Notes: generated from the sequence alone by a model not told the origin. 64,000 nucleotides of DNA from Cymbomonas tetramitiformis (GCA_001247695.2 LGRX02035323.1:1-64000), one strand, 5' to 3'. Positions 33,300-43,051 are shown, counted from the stretch's first letter. Program-made: numbers and translations.

Positions 33300-34642
33300 T
33301 TGCATTATTGCATTCTCTGGCACGGCAGATGCGGTGCAGTCTGGTGGTGCCTCCGGTGCTGTACTGGAGGTGCACCCGCGGGCTCTGGTGCTTTGGCATG
33401 CTATCACCTGGGGTCTGGTTATCTCGGCTTGTCTTCCTGCCGTTGGTGCCGGACTCCCGTGCGCACCCGGCGACGCCTTGTCAACCGGCAGTCACCAGCG
33501 GGCGGGCCCCAGCCTTCAACAACCCAGCCTCCGGCGGGTGAGCCCCGTGCCTCTCGCCGCTCCTCGCCAGTCTGGACTGCTGTTCTGGTTATCTGTAGCC
33601 TGGCCCTGTGTACCTCGGCACTACTGTTTGGGTACTCTCTGGGTCTGCGGCAGTCAGTCAGGGCAGTCAGTCAGTCAGTCAGTCAGCTTACCCCGCCAGC
33701 AGGGGGGTCCGTCGGCCGTTCTGCTGGTCAGCTTTTCTCAGCTGATGGACTGGCTACCGGTGATACCGGCTTATGTCTGGTCTCTGGTTATGCTGTGGGT
33801 ACTTATGCTTTTGTGGAGCTTGGTGTACTGTATGGTCAGCTTGGGTCAGTTACGGTGGTCTACCCTCCGGTACCCGCTGGTTATACTGGTATTCTGGTCT
33901 ATGGCAGTGCGGAGTCAGTTCCATTGTATGTGCCCGACGAGGAGTGGGCTGCTTCTGGATTCAGTTCTCTGGCCAGTGCTGTCCCTGCACCCGTCCGGGT
34001 TGACAGGGGCATCGTGTGTGACTCTGGAGCCACGTGCGTCATGTGCGGGGAGCTATCGGCCTGCACCGACGTGGACTACACCCGTACGGTGGCCTTCACC
34101 ATGGTCACGGCTGGGTCTCACAGGACAGATGCTACTGTGACATTCCATCTGTATGGGGTCTGTATCCGGGACGGAGCCATCGACCACTTCGTTCTCCCAA
34201 ACTCACACTATAAGGCCAGCTGCCGCACTCTCCTGTCTTCTCGGGTTATGCTGTCCCTCGGCTTCGGGTCCCCTGACCTTGTATCCCTCACGTACACCCA
34301 CATGCCTACCGGCCGTGTCTATCGGATCATTGACTCTGGCACAGACTATATGTGGGCGGAGGTCCCTGAGGGGGCCGCCAGTGCACTCACCCAGACTGTC
34401 TCACGTGTCCGCACCGATGAGATCTGTGACTGGATGTGGGCACGCTCAGAGTATGCCAAGTGGGCTTTCCTGAAGGGCTCGCCCGCTGCACTGGCCAAGA
34501 CCGGGGAACACAACTTTGACATCTCCCTCTTCGGAGACGACCTCCCCCCCGGCGTGGGTAACAACCAGACCTGCCCAGTCAGGTATTCACTGGAATCTGA
34601 TTCCTGCTGGGGTCACCTCTGGGCCGGGTGCCTATATATACG
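33300..34642 (+). pseudogene. Copia pol N-terminal part: aspartic protease
   Basis: The frame open to 34658 includes 'VCDSGATCVM' at about 34013-34042, the D-S/T-G-A active site of retroviral-type aspartic proteases, about 600 bases before the methyltransferase-like segment. Upstream lies a hydrophobic stretch ('VLVICSLALCTSALLFGYSL') and a CAGT tetranucleotide run (33650-33686). At about 34625-34640 the coding frame moves by one base into the next pol part, so the pol gene is frameshifted here. Confidence 0.75.
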
Positions 34643-34980
34643 GCAACCCGCCCTTTGACAGGCTCACCTGTGAGCGGATGCTCGAGAAGGCCAACCGAGA
34701 CTTTGCAACCGACCCCGAGCACACGGTATTCCTCTTCCTGATCCCCCAGTCACACCTCAGTACCTTCAGGCAGCACCTTATTCACTGGGAGGCACTACAT
34801 GTGTATCCGGCTGGCACAGAGGGCATATTCAGCTACCGTCGTGAGCACACCTATGCTGGACGGCCCCTTCAGTCGGCTGGCTCGGAGGGCGGGGGGGACC
34901 GTGTCTTCATTGCTGGTACCCCGTTCCCGGTGGCTATCATCTACCGTGATCAGTACACGTCCATGAGGTTCACCCCTGAG
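34516..34980 (+). pseudogene. Adenine-N6-methyltransferase-like segment between protease and integrase of Copia pol
   Basis: The sequence 'YIYGNPPFDRL' (NPPF codons 34645-34656) is followed by a helix ('MLEKANRDF'), 'HTVFLFLIPQ', and later 'GTPFPVAIIYRD'. NPPF/Y is motif IV of amino-methyltransferases acting on adenine or cytosine N4. In PCIF1-like and Dam-like proteins it is followed, as here, by a helix and a hydrophobic strand ending in proline. The methyl-donor-binding half would lie upstream, across the frameshift ('NFDISLFGDD' region). Copia elements normally have no domain here. It could instead be an unrelated N-terminal integrase extension. Function is inferred from the motif only. 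Confidence 0.5.
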
Positions 34981-35715
34981 AGGTGGTGCCATTCCGCATA
35001 TGCTCATGCTCATGGTCTCAGGCTGGCTCAGCTCATGGACCTTGGTGTTGAGATTGCCCGGCCGGGTACTACAGTTACCCGGGAGCAACTGCTGGCTCAC
35101 AGGACCTGTGCTGAGGCCTGTGCTGTGTGTGCCCGTATGCGGACAGTGCAGCCGAGTCCGAAGCACCCTCCGGCTGACAGATACAGGGCTCAGAAGCCTG
35201 GATCTATGTGGGCGGCTGATGCTACAGGCCCGATCACGCCTATTGGCTATGACGGGTCGAGGTACCGCTGGACCTTTGTGGAGTTCACTGTGAGGTTTAC
35301 ACTTTGCTACTTCTCTGCTGAGAAGTCGGCATACAGCTTCATTCTGGCTCAGTTCCTGGCAGATGTTGTTCATCACGGCTTTGCCTGCACTGGCCTGGTC
35401 CTCCGCACTGATTGTGCCCCGGAGCTGTGTGACCCTGCAGCACAGGCTCTGTACAAACACCATGGCATCAAACACCTGCAGTCGTCACCCACCCTGCACT
35501 GGCAGAACTTCATGGCTGAATATGTGATTGGTAAGGTCTCGTCGGTCTCCCGTGCACTCCTGGAGACAGCCGGTATGGACCTCACCTACTGGCCTCTTGC
35601 GGACAGTCATGCCTGCCTGCTATGGGATATCCTGCCTCATGGGCGGGACGCCGTGGTGCCATTCTATCACCTTATGGGCTATCACTTTACCTACAGCACC
35701 CGGCACCCTGTGCAC
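34981..35715 (+). pseudogene. Copia integrase
   Basis: A zinc-binding region with histidines and the CX2C pair ('HAHGLRLAQL', 'HRTCAEACAVC') is followed by the catalytic core. The D-D-E residues sit at codons 35218 ('WAADATGP'), 35410 ('RTDCAPELC') and 35518 ('FMAEYVIGK'), spaced 64 and 36 codons apart (D-D(35)E). The usual 'NGVAER' around the glutamate is altered to 'NFMAEY'. Frame +1 relative to the protease. The C-terminal 'WQGRFVGIS' and 'YKVLDPERNKV' motif is in yet another frame from about 35715. Confidence 0.88.
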
Positions 35716-37610
35716 TGTGGCCATGGATGCTCAGCAGATGCGGGCCCGCCATCCGGGGGTCTCCAAGAAGCGGACCGCCCGGGCCTGGCAGGGGCGGTTT
35801 GTGGGCATCAGCCTCAGGTCCTCGGCCTACAAGGTGCTGGACCCGGAAAGAAACAAAGTTGTTTCCGAGGGCCGGCCGGACTTCATCAGAAACTATTCAG
35901 AGTTCGAGCAGGTGATGTCATCGTTCCCTGCCCCCGCTCCCGACGAGCAGCACTCCGCACCCGTGCCCAGTGACAGGCCGGAGCCGTGGGGGGACTACAC
36001 CACTGACATGGTTGTGACGGTCCATTCCGTGGCTGCCTATTATGACACCCGGGACGGTGAGACCTATGCCACCGTACAGTTGCTTGACACTGGTTCAGCC
36101 GACACTTTCTGGACCACCGCCCAGCAGTATGTCATGGCTGACCCTGCGGGCACTGCTTGGTTTGACTTGGTCCACTGGCTGGACCGCCGCAGGGTCATTG
36201 ACTGTGTCAACCAATACTACCCAGCACTCTGGACTCTGGCTAAGGCTCAGGAAGCCCGCGGTGATCCGCTGTATCCGGCACTCATTGTATCGACGGGCAT
36301 GAGGCGGTCCAGGTCCTATGGGGTGCTCTTCCGGCCTATGGCCTACGGTGATGTGACTGCCCCACGTGCCTATGCCATGGACCTCCGTGCCAGTCTGGTG
36401 GTGTTCCCTGATACCCACAGTGCTTGCCACCTTCCCTTCTCCGACCACCCGGAGCAGGACCAGTGGCTCCTTCCGCACTATGTGGTCCCACCAGAGGACA
36501 CGGTCGGTACATTGCCTGCCAGCGGCACACTCAGCTTCTGTCATATCTCTGCTGACCTCGCCGAGCGCCTATACCACACTGCGGCTCCTGATCTGCCACT
36601 GCCGGGTGGGTACCGCCAGGCGCTGTCTATGCCTGATGGGGCTCAGTGGGAGGAGGCTATTACCGGTGGGGAGGTGCAGCCTCTGATTGACCAGGGTAAG
36701 ATAGAGCCGGTGGAGGTGCTACCCGACGGCGAGATCGCCACCAGCACCATCTTTGTGCTGAATAAACCCTGGAAGCCGCGGGATGGTCTGCCGCCCGTCC
36801 AAATTCATAAAGCTCGGATGGCCGTGGCTGCCACATGGCACTGGGGCTACACCCAAGCTGAGACCGCATGCACGGTAGCAGACCTGCCCACCTTCCGCCT
36901 TCTCTTCATCCTGTCTATTATCTTTGCTGGTATGGGGGTTATGGTCTATCACTTTGACGTCAGTCAGGCCTTTGTTCATGCCCGTCTGGAGGTTCCTATA
37001 TATGTGCGGTTCCCCTCTGGGTATATGTATAAGGGCAGATATGGCTATGCCAAGCTGCTCTATGCTCTCTACGGGCTACGGACAGCTGGTGCTTCCTGGC
37101 AGAAGCTGGCCAACAAATTCATGAAGTCCTTCACCTATCAGGGAATGCACTTCACCCAGTCCACATATGACCCGTGCCTATACTATATTGTGACCTCTGT
37201 GTTCGTGGCCTTCGTGGCTGTCTACGTGGATGACTTCGGGCTGACGTGTGATGATGCCTTCCACCAGGCTTTCTGGGCAGCTTTCCAGGCGGCATTCAAG
37301 AGCAAGAATCTTGGCCGTATGACAGCCGTCCTGCAGCTTGCGGTTGACTATGATCGGTGGGGCATTGCACTGTCCCAAACCAGACAGATCAAGGAGCTCA
37401 TGTCCAAGTTCAAGCTTCCGGCCAAAAACCTTTCACAATCCGATGGATGTGAACCTCATTATCCAGAAGCCGGAGCACCCTGATCTCACCCTTGTCACCC
37501 CGTATCTCTCACTGCTTGGGTCCCTGCTGTGGATTGCCCGGTGCACCAGGCCAGATGTGTATTACTCAGTCATATACCTGGCACAGTTCTCCTCGTGTGG
37601 ATACTATCCG
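35715..37610 (+). pseudogene. Copia integrase tail and reverse transcriptase
   Basis: One frame runs from about 35715 to 37450. It holds the integrase C-terminus, a connector with a second 'LLDTGSADTFW' segment, and the reverse transcriptase: 'VYHFDVSQAFVHARLEVPIYV', 'LLYALYGLRTAGASWQ', and the catalytic 'YVDDF' at 37223-37237. A frameshift near 37440 moves to 'LLGSLLWIARCTRPDV' and 'YSVIYLAQFSS', the conserved end of Copia RT, which is then cut by an insertion at about 37611. Confidence 0.92.
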
Positions 37611-38251
37611 ACAGTCCTTGTGACAGGACTGTAATTGCCGACAGTCCTTTCACAAGGACCGACTTTTCAATAATTTTTCCCGATGCCTTAACGAGCTCCG
37701 ACATGCTTGCCACCCTGGCGGAAATTCCGTCAGGACTTGAAGTTTGGTAGGCTCCGTCCTACAATGTCAAGTGGCATGCATGTTGACCGCCGCAATTGAG
37801 GTTTTCCATGGGGGTACGCGTTTTTTTTTTCTCCATATTTTCTTGTCATTCGCCGGAATATAATTTATTCGTCATTCATGCTACTTCAACCGATATTTTG
37901 AAGGCCGAGATGACCTCGGATCAGAATTTTGACAAGACACTACAAAAAGAGCAGCTCGAGAACTTGACAACATAGGCCTCCGAATTTTCATGGGACCTTT
38001 AAGTAATTAGGTAGCACAGCAAAGAGCTTAGTCCTTGTGAAAGGACTGGGATTTTTTCATCGAAAACCGCAGAAATGCACCTCCAAAGCGTCGCATTAAA
38101 CAGTAACCCTATACTCACTTGAGGCTTGTACCAATATATTTTAATATTGCTTTGACCCAAAAATATGATGTGGAAACACACTTTGGGACCCATTGGGCAC
38201 AAACGATGCCCAATATTGATTGTTGACTCTTAGTCCTTGTGAAAGGACTGT
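37611..38251. mobile_element. 0.64 kb inverted-repeat insertion that splits the Copia pol
   Basis: ACAGTCCTTTCACAAGGAC at 37641-37659 and its complement ending at 38251 form about 19-bp inverted ends. The left side carries an extra near-palindromic copy (37611-37632), and another internal copy lies at about 38028-38048. Pol homology stops at 'QFSS' on the left and resumes at 'QAWEALQRVAQYL' on the right, proving insertion. No coding potential. Exact ends and target duplication are ambiguous (GGATA occurs on both sides). Confidence 0.7.
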
Positions 38252-39211
38252 TAATTTGGATAGCAGCCACGTGCCCCTCGGCTCAGGCCTGGGAGGCGCT
38301 TCAGAGAGTGGCTCAGTATCTTTACTTCACACGGCACTACCGTATCCGTTATGCTTACCCCAGTGCACCGCTTTCTGTGCTCACAATACAGGTGTATTCG
38401 GATGCTGACCATGCTCGTGACAAACTCAACGGATGCCTCTCCTATTCGGGGGGCATCGTGTTCCTCAACGGCATGGTGCTTCATTGGGTGTGTGCCCGCC
38501 AGACTGATGCTGAGATGTCCTCCACTGGATCTGAGTATGTGGCCGCCTCTGTGGTTGGGCAGCGGGCCATGTCTGCCATCCATATGATTGTGGAGATGTT
38601 CGGATTTATCAGAATCACGCAGCAGGAGCCGGGTGTGTCTGCTCTGGCTCTGTCTACGGCCTTCCCTGCAGCTGACACTTCTTGGATGCAGAGGGCGGCC
38701 ACGTTCTTCGAGAATCATGCTATGGGTCATGGTCAGATGGGCCCCGCCTCCCCCCTAGCTACACTATCGGGAGGCTGAGCCTGTTCCTGACAGCAGCCTT
38801 TATGCCCTGCCTCACGCGGTGCCAGTACCATTTGATGGCACGGGCTACGAGGACGGTCCACGGGAGTACCACTCTCAGCGGTCTGGCATGTATGGTACCT
38901 CTGGACCCTTCATTCCCAGGCTGGAGCTCCCGGTGGCTGTCATGATTGACAACCAGGCGGCCTCCTCCATTCTGAGGAATGTCATGCTATCCACCAAGAT
39001 TAAGCATGTGTTGATCCGTTTTCACTGCTTTCGGGGGTGGGTGTGTGCTGGGTACCTAGTGCCTGTTTACATCAACACTTTACTCAACCTGGCTGATATC
39101 TTCACCAAGCCTCTTCCTGGGCTCAAGGACAAGGTGCGGGTGATCATCAGCATGATCGAGTCCTTCATGGACGTGATCCGCCCGCACCCCAGTGGTGCGG
39201 GTGACTCCTAG
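38246..39211 (+). pseudogene. Copia RNase H
   Basis: 'YSDADHARDKLNGCLSYSG' (first catalytic aspartate), 'DAEMSSTGSEYVAAS' (catalytic glutamate region) and, after a frameshift near 38760, 'MIDNQAASSIL' and 'NLADIFTKPLPG', the typical end of Copia pol. It is separated from the reverse transcriptase by the 37611-38251 insertion. Confidence 0.9.
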
Positions 39212-39755
39212 GTTCTCTGGTCCTCTGTCCGGCTGAGCTGCAGGCCTATGAGCCGGCAGCGGTCGGGCAAGGGGTCTTTCTGGTCTGACTGGATTGATGC
39301 CCTTTGACGTGGTGCCCTTCTGGACTGGACTTTGTGTTCGTGGACAGACTGGTACCTATGACCTGCCCTATGAGACCTTAGACACCGACAGCTCTACTCT
39401 GACCTTAAGCACATCTGACTGGATTCTGGCCTTTGACTACATCCTGTACTTCTTTGACATCTTCTATGACCTCGAGTACTGGTTGACCGTCGAGCTGAGC
39501 AGCATCGGATGAGAGTATCTATCGGGGAGCGAGATCTGGCGGAGACCAGTTCACTATTTTCATATCCTTGTGGCAGTCCACCTAGTTGGCATGCATATAC
39601 TAGTACTTTAGCATTCGGTTTAGAGGGTTAGCCGGAAGCGGGGATGGCGACAGGTCGGCCCTTTGGTTGATGTTGTTCTGATCCGTGGACGGGGACCTCT
39701 TAGTTTGCATTAGCTACCTGTTTCAAATTCTTGTGCCACCTCAGCCGAGGTGGTG
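39212..39755 (+). other. Copia 3' non-coding region with polypurine-like hairpin
   Basis: 544 bp after pol. The last bases before the 3' LTR form CCACCTCAGCCGAGGTGG (39736-39753), whose right arm GAGGTGGTG is purine-rich and probably serves as plus-strand primer. The same structure precedes the 3' LTR of the small element at 43860-45797. A short open frame (39294-39512) has no recognisable content. Confidence 0.6.
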
Positions 39756-40011
39756 TGCTGAGATTCAGTAGTTCAGTACCACGTATGACGTATGATAGTG
39801 ACAGTGACAGTACAGTGACTTCCTATCTGTACTAAGTAGTTCGACTTCGGTAGCTTAGACTGTGACACACGATATGATTGCCTAGTGACGGCCTCAGAGC
39901 TTAGATAGCCTGAGAGTCGTGTATTCATTCTATCTTTTTGATATACCCGATTGCCTCGCTCAAACCCTACGGCGTTCAGCGTTTTCACTGTGTCACTAGG
40001 ACATTCTAGTA
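39756..40011 (+). repeat. Copia element 3' LTR
   Basis: 256 bp direct copy of 30418-30676, followed by target duplication GGGAC. Confidence 0.92.
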
Positions 40012-40047
40012 GGGACCACTAGTTCCGCAACCGCATTTCTTGAATCG

Positions 40048-40389
40048 ATGGGTCGTGGTCGTGGAAAAGGGCCTAAGCGCCAAAAAATCGACGAGGTCGT
40101 GTTGCTCGCACAAGGAAAGGGGCCCGTGAAGAGGACGCAGAAGAACCCTTTCGACTGCCACGGTAGCGACGACGTTGATACTGATATCATGAAATGGTGG
40201 TTGGAGCACAAGGAGAAGTTGCCAAACATGTTTATGATGGCACGCCAAAATTTAGCTCCCCCTACTAGTCCAGCTGGGGTAGAACGCACATTTAGTGCAT
40301 GTGGGCAGATGCGTTCAGATTTACGCAAGAGTGTGAGTGAAGGGACCCTAGAACATAGTTTAATAGCCTCTATTAATCGTACCTTGTAA
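40048..40389 (+). CDS. hAT transposase C-terminal dimerisation domain, intact 113-residue ORF
   Basis: The ORF starts with a basic segment (GRGRGKGPKRQK) and continues with the hAT dimerisation signature: 'IMKWWLEHKEKLPNM', 'MMARQNLAPPTSPAGVERTFSACGQM' region (W-W, P-T/S, ERxFS-G), then 'DLRKSVSEGTLEHSLIAS'. Full hAT transposases are about 600 residues or more and contain a DDE core and BED finger, both absent. It is the remaining coding part of the hAT element that ends at 40612. The reading frame is unbroken, so a truncated protein that binds full-length transposase is possible. Confidence 0.8.
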   Translation: MGRGRGKGPKRQKIDEVVLLAQGKGPVKRTQKNPFDCHGSDDVDTDIMKWWLEHKEKLPNMFMMARQNLAPPTSPAGVERTFSACGQMRSDLRKSVSEGTLEHSLIASINRTL

Positions 40390-40620
40390 ACTAATTTGTT
40401 CTCGGATGTGTTATCGATAGGTATTAGGTGCACTATCGATAGTTATCGTGATTAATCGGACTGGCTTTTGTTATTCATATCAATCGATAAGTTCGAATGC
40501 CTTATCAATATCAATCGATAAGTTGGAATGACTTATCAATATCAATCGATTAGTTCGAATGACTTATTCATTGTTATTCGATTAGTTCAAAAAATCGCGA
40601 TACCGGGCCTTGCTTTGGAA

Positions 40621-41138
40621 GCGCAGGAAAACGACTACAGTGGGTGCATATTTGATATGCGTGTTTCGTTTCCTAACTGGAACAGGTGCAACGAGTGTCG
40701 AAAAACTATTCAAACGCGTGCTTAAAGTATATTGAAGATCTACTCTGTGGCCATCGGAAAGTTACGGAGCGTTTGAGCGTATTACGTAGAAAGTACAGTA
40801 TATGAAAAGTTATGTTGTGTTCGGTATACGTTCGTATAGGGCAAAAAATCCAAATCCAAAATTCGAAAATCCAGCATCCCGAAGACTGAAATCTGAAAAT
40901 CTATCGTAGAGCAAAATCAGCCAAATCGACATTTCGAAATCTAACGTAGAGCAAATTCACAAAATGCAAAATTAATTTATCAAGCAAATCCATATCACAT
41001 ACAACAATGCATTTCAATTCGGTAATTAAAACTGGAATCTGATGTTACACGGTAAGACAGGCACCCTGGCCCGCTCCCAAATATTGATACACTATATACA
41101 TATTATACAGACCAGCATTCTGGCAGCTTTGACGGTTC
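40621..41138. other. Non-coding stretch after the hAT element
   Basis: With the hAT removed, the sequence left of 19528 continues at 40621. An open frame crosses that junction without a stop and ends near 40724 ('NRCNECRKTIQTRA'), perhaps a piece of an interrupted gene. From 40840 to 40970 there are short direct repeats around ATCGTAGAGCAAA. Otherwise nothing is recognised. Confidence 0.4.
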
Positions 41139-41855
41139 CTAAGCAGGCTCCCTCTGAGGAGGTGGTGGCAACTGAGGCAACTGGTTTTGGTTATTCCTAT
41201 TGTCATTCTTATTTCGTTTGTCCACCCAAGTCACATTGATGGATCCATCCTTGTTCAACGCATAAGGAGACTTGCAGTCCCGCAGCATATGTGACCCCTG
41301 GCATTTCGGGCATTTGACATTACCATCTGCAGGGGCTCCCGGTTTTGCAGTAACATGCTTAGTGGCTCCTGATAACGAGGCCTTCTTGGATTGAGTTTTT
41401 ATGAACATTTGCAGTTCTGACTCGTGTGCATCATCTTTCTCGCACTCTGGAACGGTAGCCCTTATTTGTTGATGTGCAAACAGGGCAATGTGATTGTCCG
41501 GCAAGGACGCATCCCTAGTACCTCCCGCCAACTCCCTCTCGATGAGAGTGGCAAGGGAATACAAGGACTGAGGAGTCTCCGGCTCCCTCGAACTGGCTCC
41601 CGGCAAACCAAAGGCAGCTGCCACCTTTCGCATCAGCTTCGGTATCTCCGGCACCGATTTCCCCGGGGTCAGGCACCAGTCCAATAACTCGCTTCTCAAT
41701 CGGTGGGCTTTCAACCAGTTGGAGACCCCCTTGGTCTCCTCTTGCATGGATCTTTGGAGTACCGAGTCAACGTACGCCTGAATGTCGAATCCCGGCGTCA
41801 CCGATGATGCCAATCCCAAGGGAGCCTGCTCCCTCATTCCACCATCCATCTTCAT
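41139..41855 (-). CDS. Gag-like protein with CX2CX3HX4C zinc knuckle, 238 residues
   Basis: The protein has helical sequence without transmembrane segments, then 'VKCPKCQGSHMLRDCKSP' near residue 190, and an asparagine/proline/glutamine-rich tail. The zinc knuckle has the same shortened spacing as the Copia gag at 32.66 kb. Zinc knuckles with low-complexity tails are typical of retroelement nucleocapsid proteins. The start (41855, MKMDGGM) is the first methionine; an upstream exon is possible. No pol follows on this strand, so it may be a relic or a domesticated gag. Function is inferred. Confidence 0.6.
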   Translation of the reverse strand: MKMDGGMREQAPLGLASSVTPGFDIQAYVDSVLQRSMQEETKGVSNWLKAHRLRSELLDWCLTPGKSVPEIPKLMRKVAAAFGLPGASSREPETPQSLYSLATLIERELAGGTRDASLPDNHIALFAHQQIRATVPECEKDDAHESELQMFIKTQSKKASLSGATKHVTAKPGAPADGNVKCPKCQGSHMLRDCKSPYALNKDGSINVTWVDKRNKNDNRNNQNQLPQLPPPPQREPA

Positions 41856-42353
41856 TTACTTGAGGTTGAGGAAACACTCACATATCGTCCTTTGCCTCGA
41901 TACAAACATGCATAATAATGTGTTACAACAGTAGCATCTTCTTGCCCCCACGCTGATAATGCACGTAATGCAATAATCATAAGGAGTCATAATCTGAGGC
42001 AATCATATCACCCTCCCTAATCATTATTTCCAGCATCAGCTTGTCATGGGCATGCAATTTTTCATCGATCGGACCAAAGAAATTTTCATACCTATCCTCA
42101 CATCGAACAAAGCAATCATAGTCATCATAAATGCAGTTATCATTGTTCAACATCACAGCAACTATTTCGTCATAATTAGAGCAAGTACATCATCATGATA
42201 ACAGCATTAATTTCAATCCTATTTTCAGCAATCCTCACAGCAATTCAAAGTTGTAATGTAACAAATTCATATTTTCAATATAAACAAAATCATATTTCCA
42301 AATAGCATTCATCTCAATTGCAGCAATTATTTATCATCATAATCACAGCAAAC
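41856..42353. other. AT-rich non-coding stretch
   Basis: Low-complexity sequence with many ATCATCA and CAGCAATT motifs. It could be an intron between the minus-strand exons on either side. No gene seen. Confidence 0.4.
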
Positions 42354-42622
42354 AATTCAAGGTAAGGTTTGCGCGGAGTCCAAAAATGCAAAAACTTTTC
42401 AAAAATCTTTTATTTGATAAATAGGTTGCCCAGAGCACCCTGTACATATTGCGCACTTCAGGTATCAAATTGACCACGTTAATGAAAAGTTATGGTCGAT
42501 ACCGCTCGGTCACCCCCCATACTTAACCATACTTAAGCGCAAACTTAAATCGCTCGTATCTCAAAATCTAGATTTTGAAAAGTTTTTGCATTTCTGGACT
42601 CCGCGCAAACCTTACCTTGAAT
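42354..42622. mobile_element. 269-bp MITE with about 50-bp inverted arms
   Basis: AATTCAAGGTAAGGTTTGCG and the next 30 bases recur as the reverse complement at 42573-42622 with one mismatch. The interior (about 165 bp) is AT-rich and non-coding. AATT at both outer edges may be part of the arms or a target duplication. Confidence 0.8.
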
Positions 42623-42729
42623 TTCGATCCTAATCACAACAATTAATGCCAAAATTTTGAAACAATGCCACAATCAGGAAATTACAACTCTCATGCAAGC
42701 CTGCCCTCAGAAAAATAATACACCTATAT

Positions 42730-43051
42730 CTACCACAGGTATGTGAACCTGTCCTCCCCATATGGGAGTTCATCCACAATCAGCACAGATCTACACAATG
42801 GACATCTGACTACTTTTCTATAGGTCATGGTGAAAACAGCATGTATTGCTGCTGGCTGAACTAAGCTGGTCAAATGGTACATTTCATCCAGGCCATCGAA
42901 ACAGGCTACATGATAGTGGTGATTGCATACAGTTGACACACACGGCGTTTCTCCCAGCAAGCTGGTTAAGCAGATGGCACAATCGTCTCCCACCGTTGGG
43001 GCAGTCAGAGTTCTTGTGAGCACCACTTCATCATCAGCCTCCCGAGCGAGC
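42730..43051 (-). CDS. RING-H2 zinc-finger exon
   Basis: The translated exon contains 'CAICLTSLLGE', 'VCNHHYHVACF' and 'RCPLCRSVL': C-X2-C, C-X-H-X2-H-X2-C, C-X2-C, the RING-H2 pattern of E3 ubiquitin ligases. The stop is at 42730. A good acceptor (GATATTGCAG) ends at 43052, and the exon would begin in phase 2, so one or more 5' exons are missing. I did not find them with confidence between 43052 and 43859. It lies between transposable elements on the same strand as the zinc-knuckle ORF, so it could be cellular or element-derived. Confidence 0.65.

Larger units (their letters stand above)
30418..40011 (+). mobile_element. Copia (Ty1-like) LTR retrotransposon, 9.6 kb, degenerate
   Basis: LTRs of 259 and 256 bp (TGCTGAG...TCTAGTA) are about 97% alike and flanked by GGGAC (30413-30417 and 40012-40016). 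Pol order is protease, methyltransferase-like segment, integrase, reverse transcriptase, RNase H, which is the Copia order (integrase before reverse transcriptase). GGCTATAGGCCC directly follows the left LTR and resembles a primer-binding site for the anticodon region of initiator tRNA-Met, as used by Drosophila copia. Several frameshifts and stops, and a 0.64 kb insertion, mean it is no longer functional. Confidence 0.93.
19536..40612 (+). mobile_element. hAT-superfamily DNA transposon, 21 kb because of nested insertions
   Basis: The ends are inverted repeats CAAGGCCCGGTATCG (19536-19550) and its complement (40598-40612). The 8-bp target duplication CTTTGGAA lies directly outside both (19528-19535 and 40613-40620), the hallmark of hAT insertion. 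Subterminal stretches contain repeated ATCAATCGATAAGTT-type motifs on both sides (19570-19690 and 40470-40590). Removing the nested elements leaves about 1.4 kb of hAT sequence: 19536-19760, 29871-29994, 30383-30417 and 40017-40612. The only coding part is the dimerisation domain at 40048-40389, so it is probably an internally deleted copy. Confidence 0.85.
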
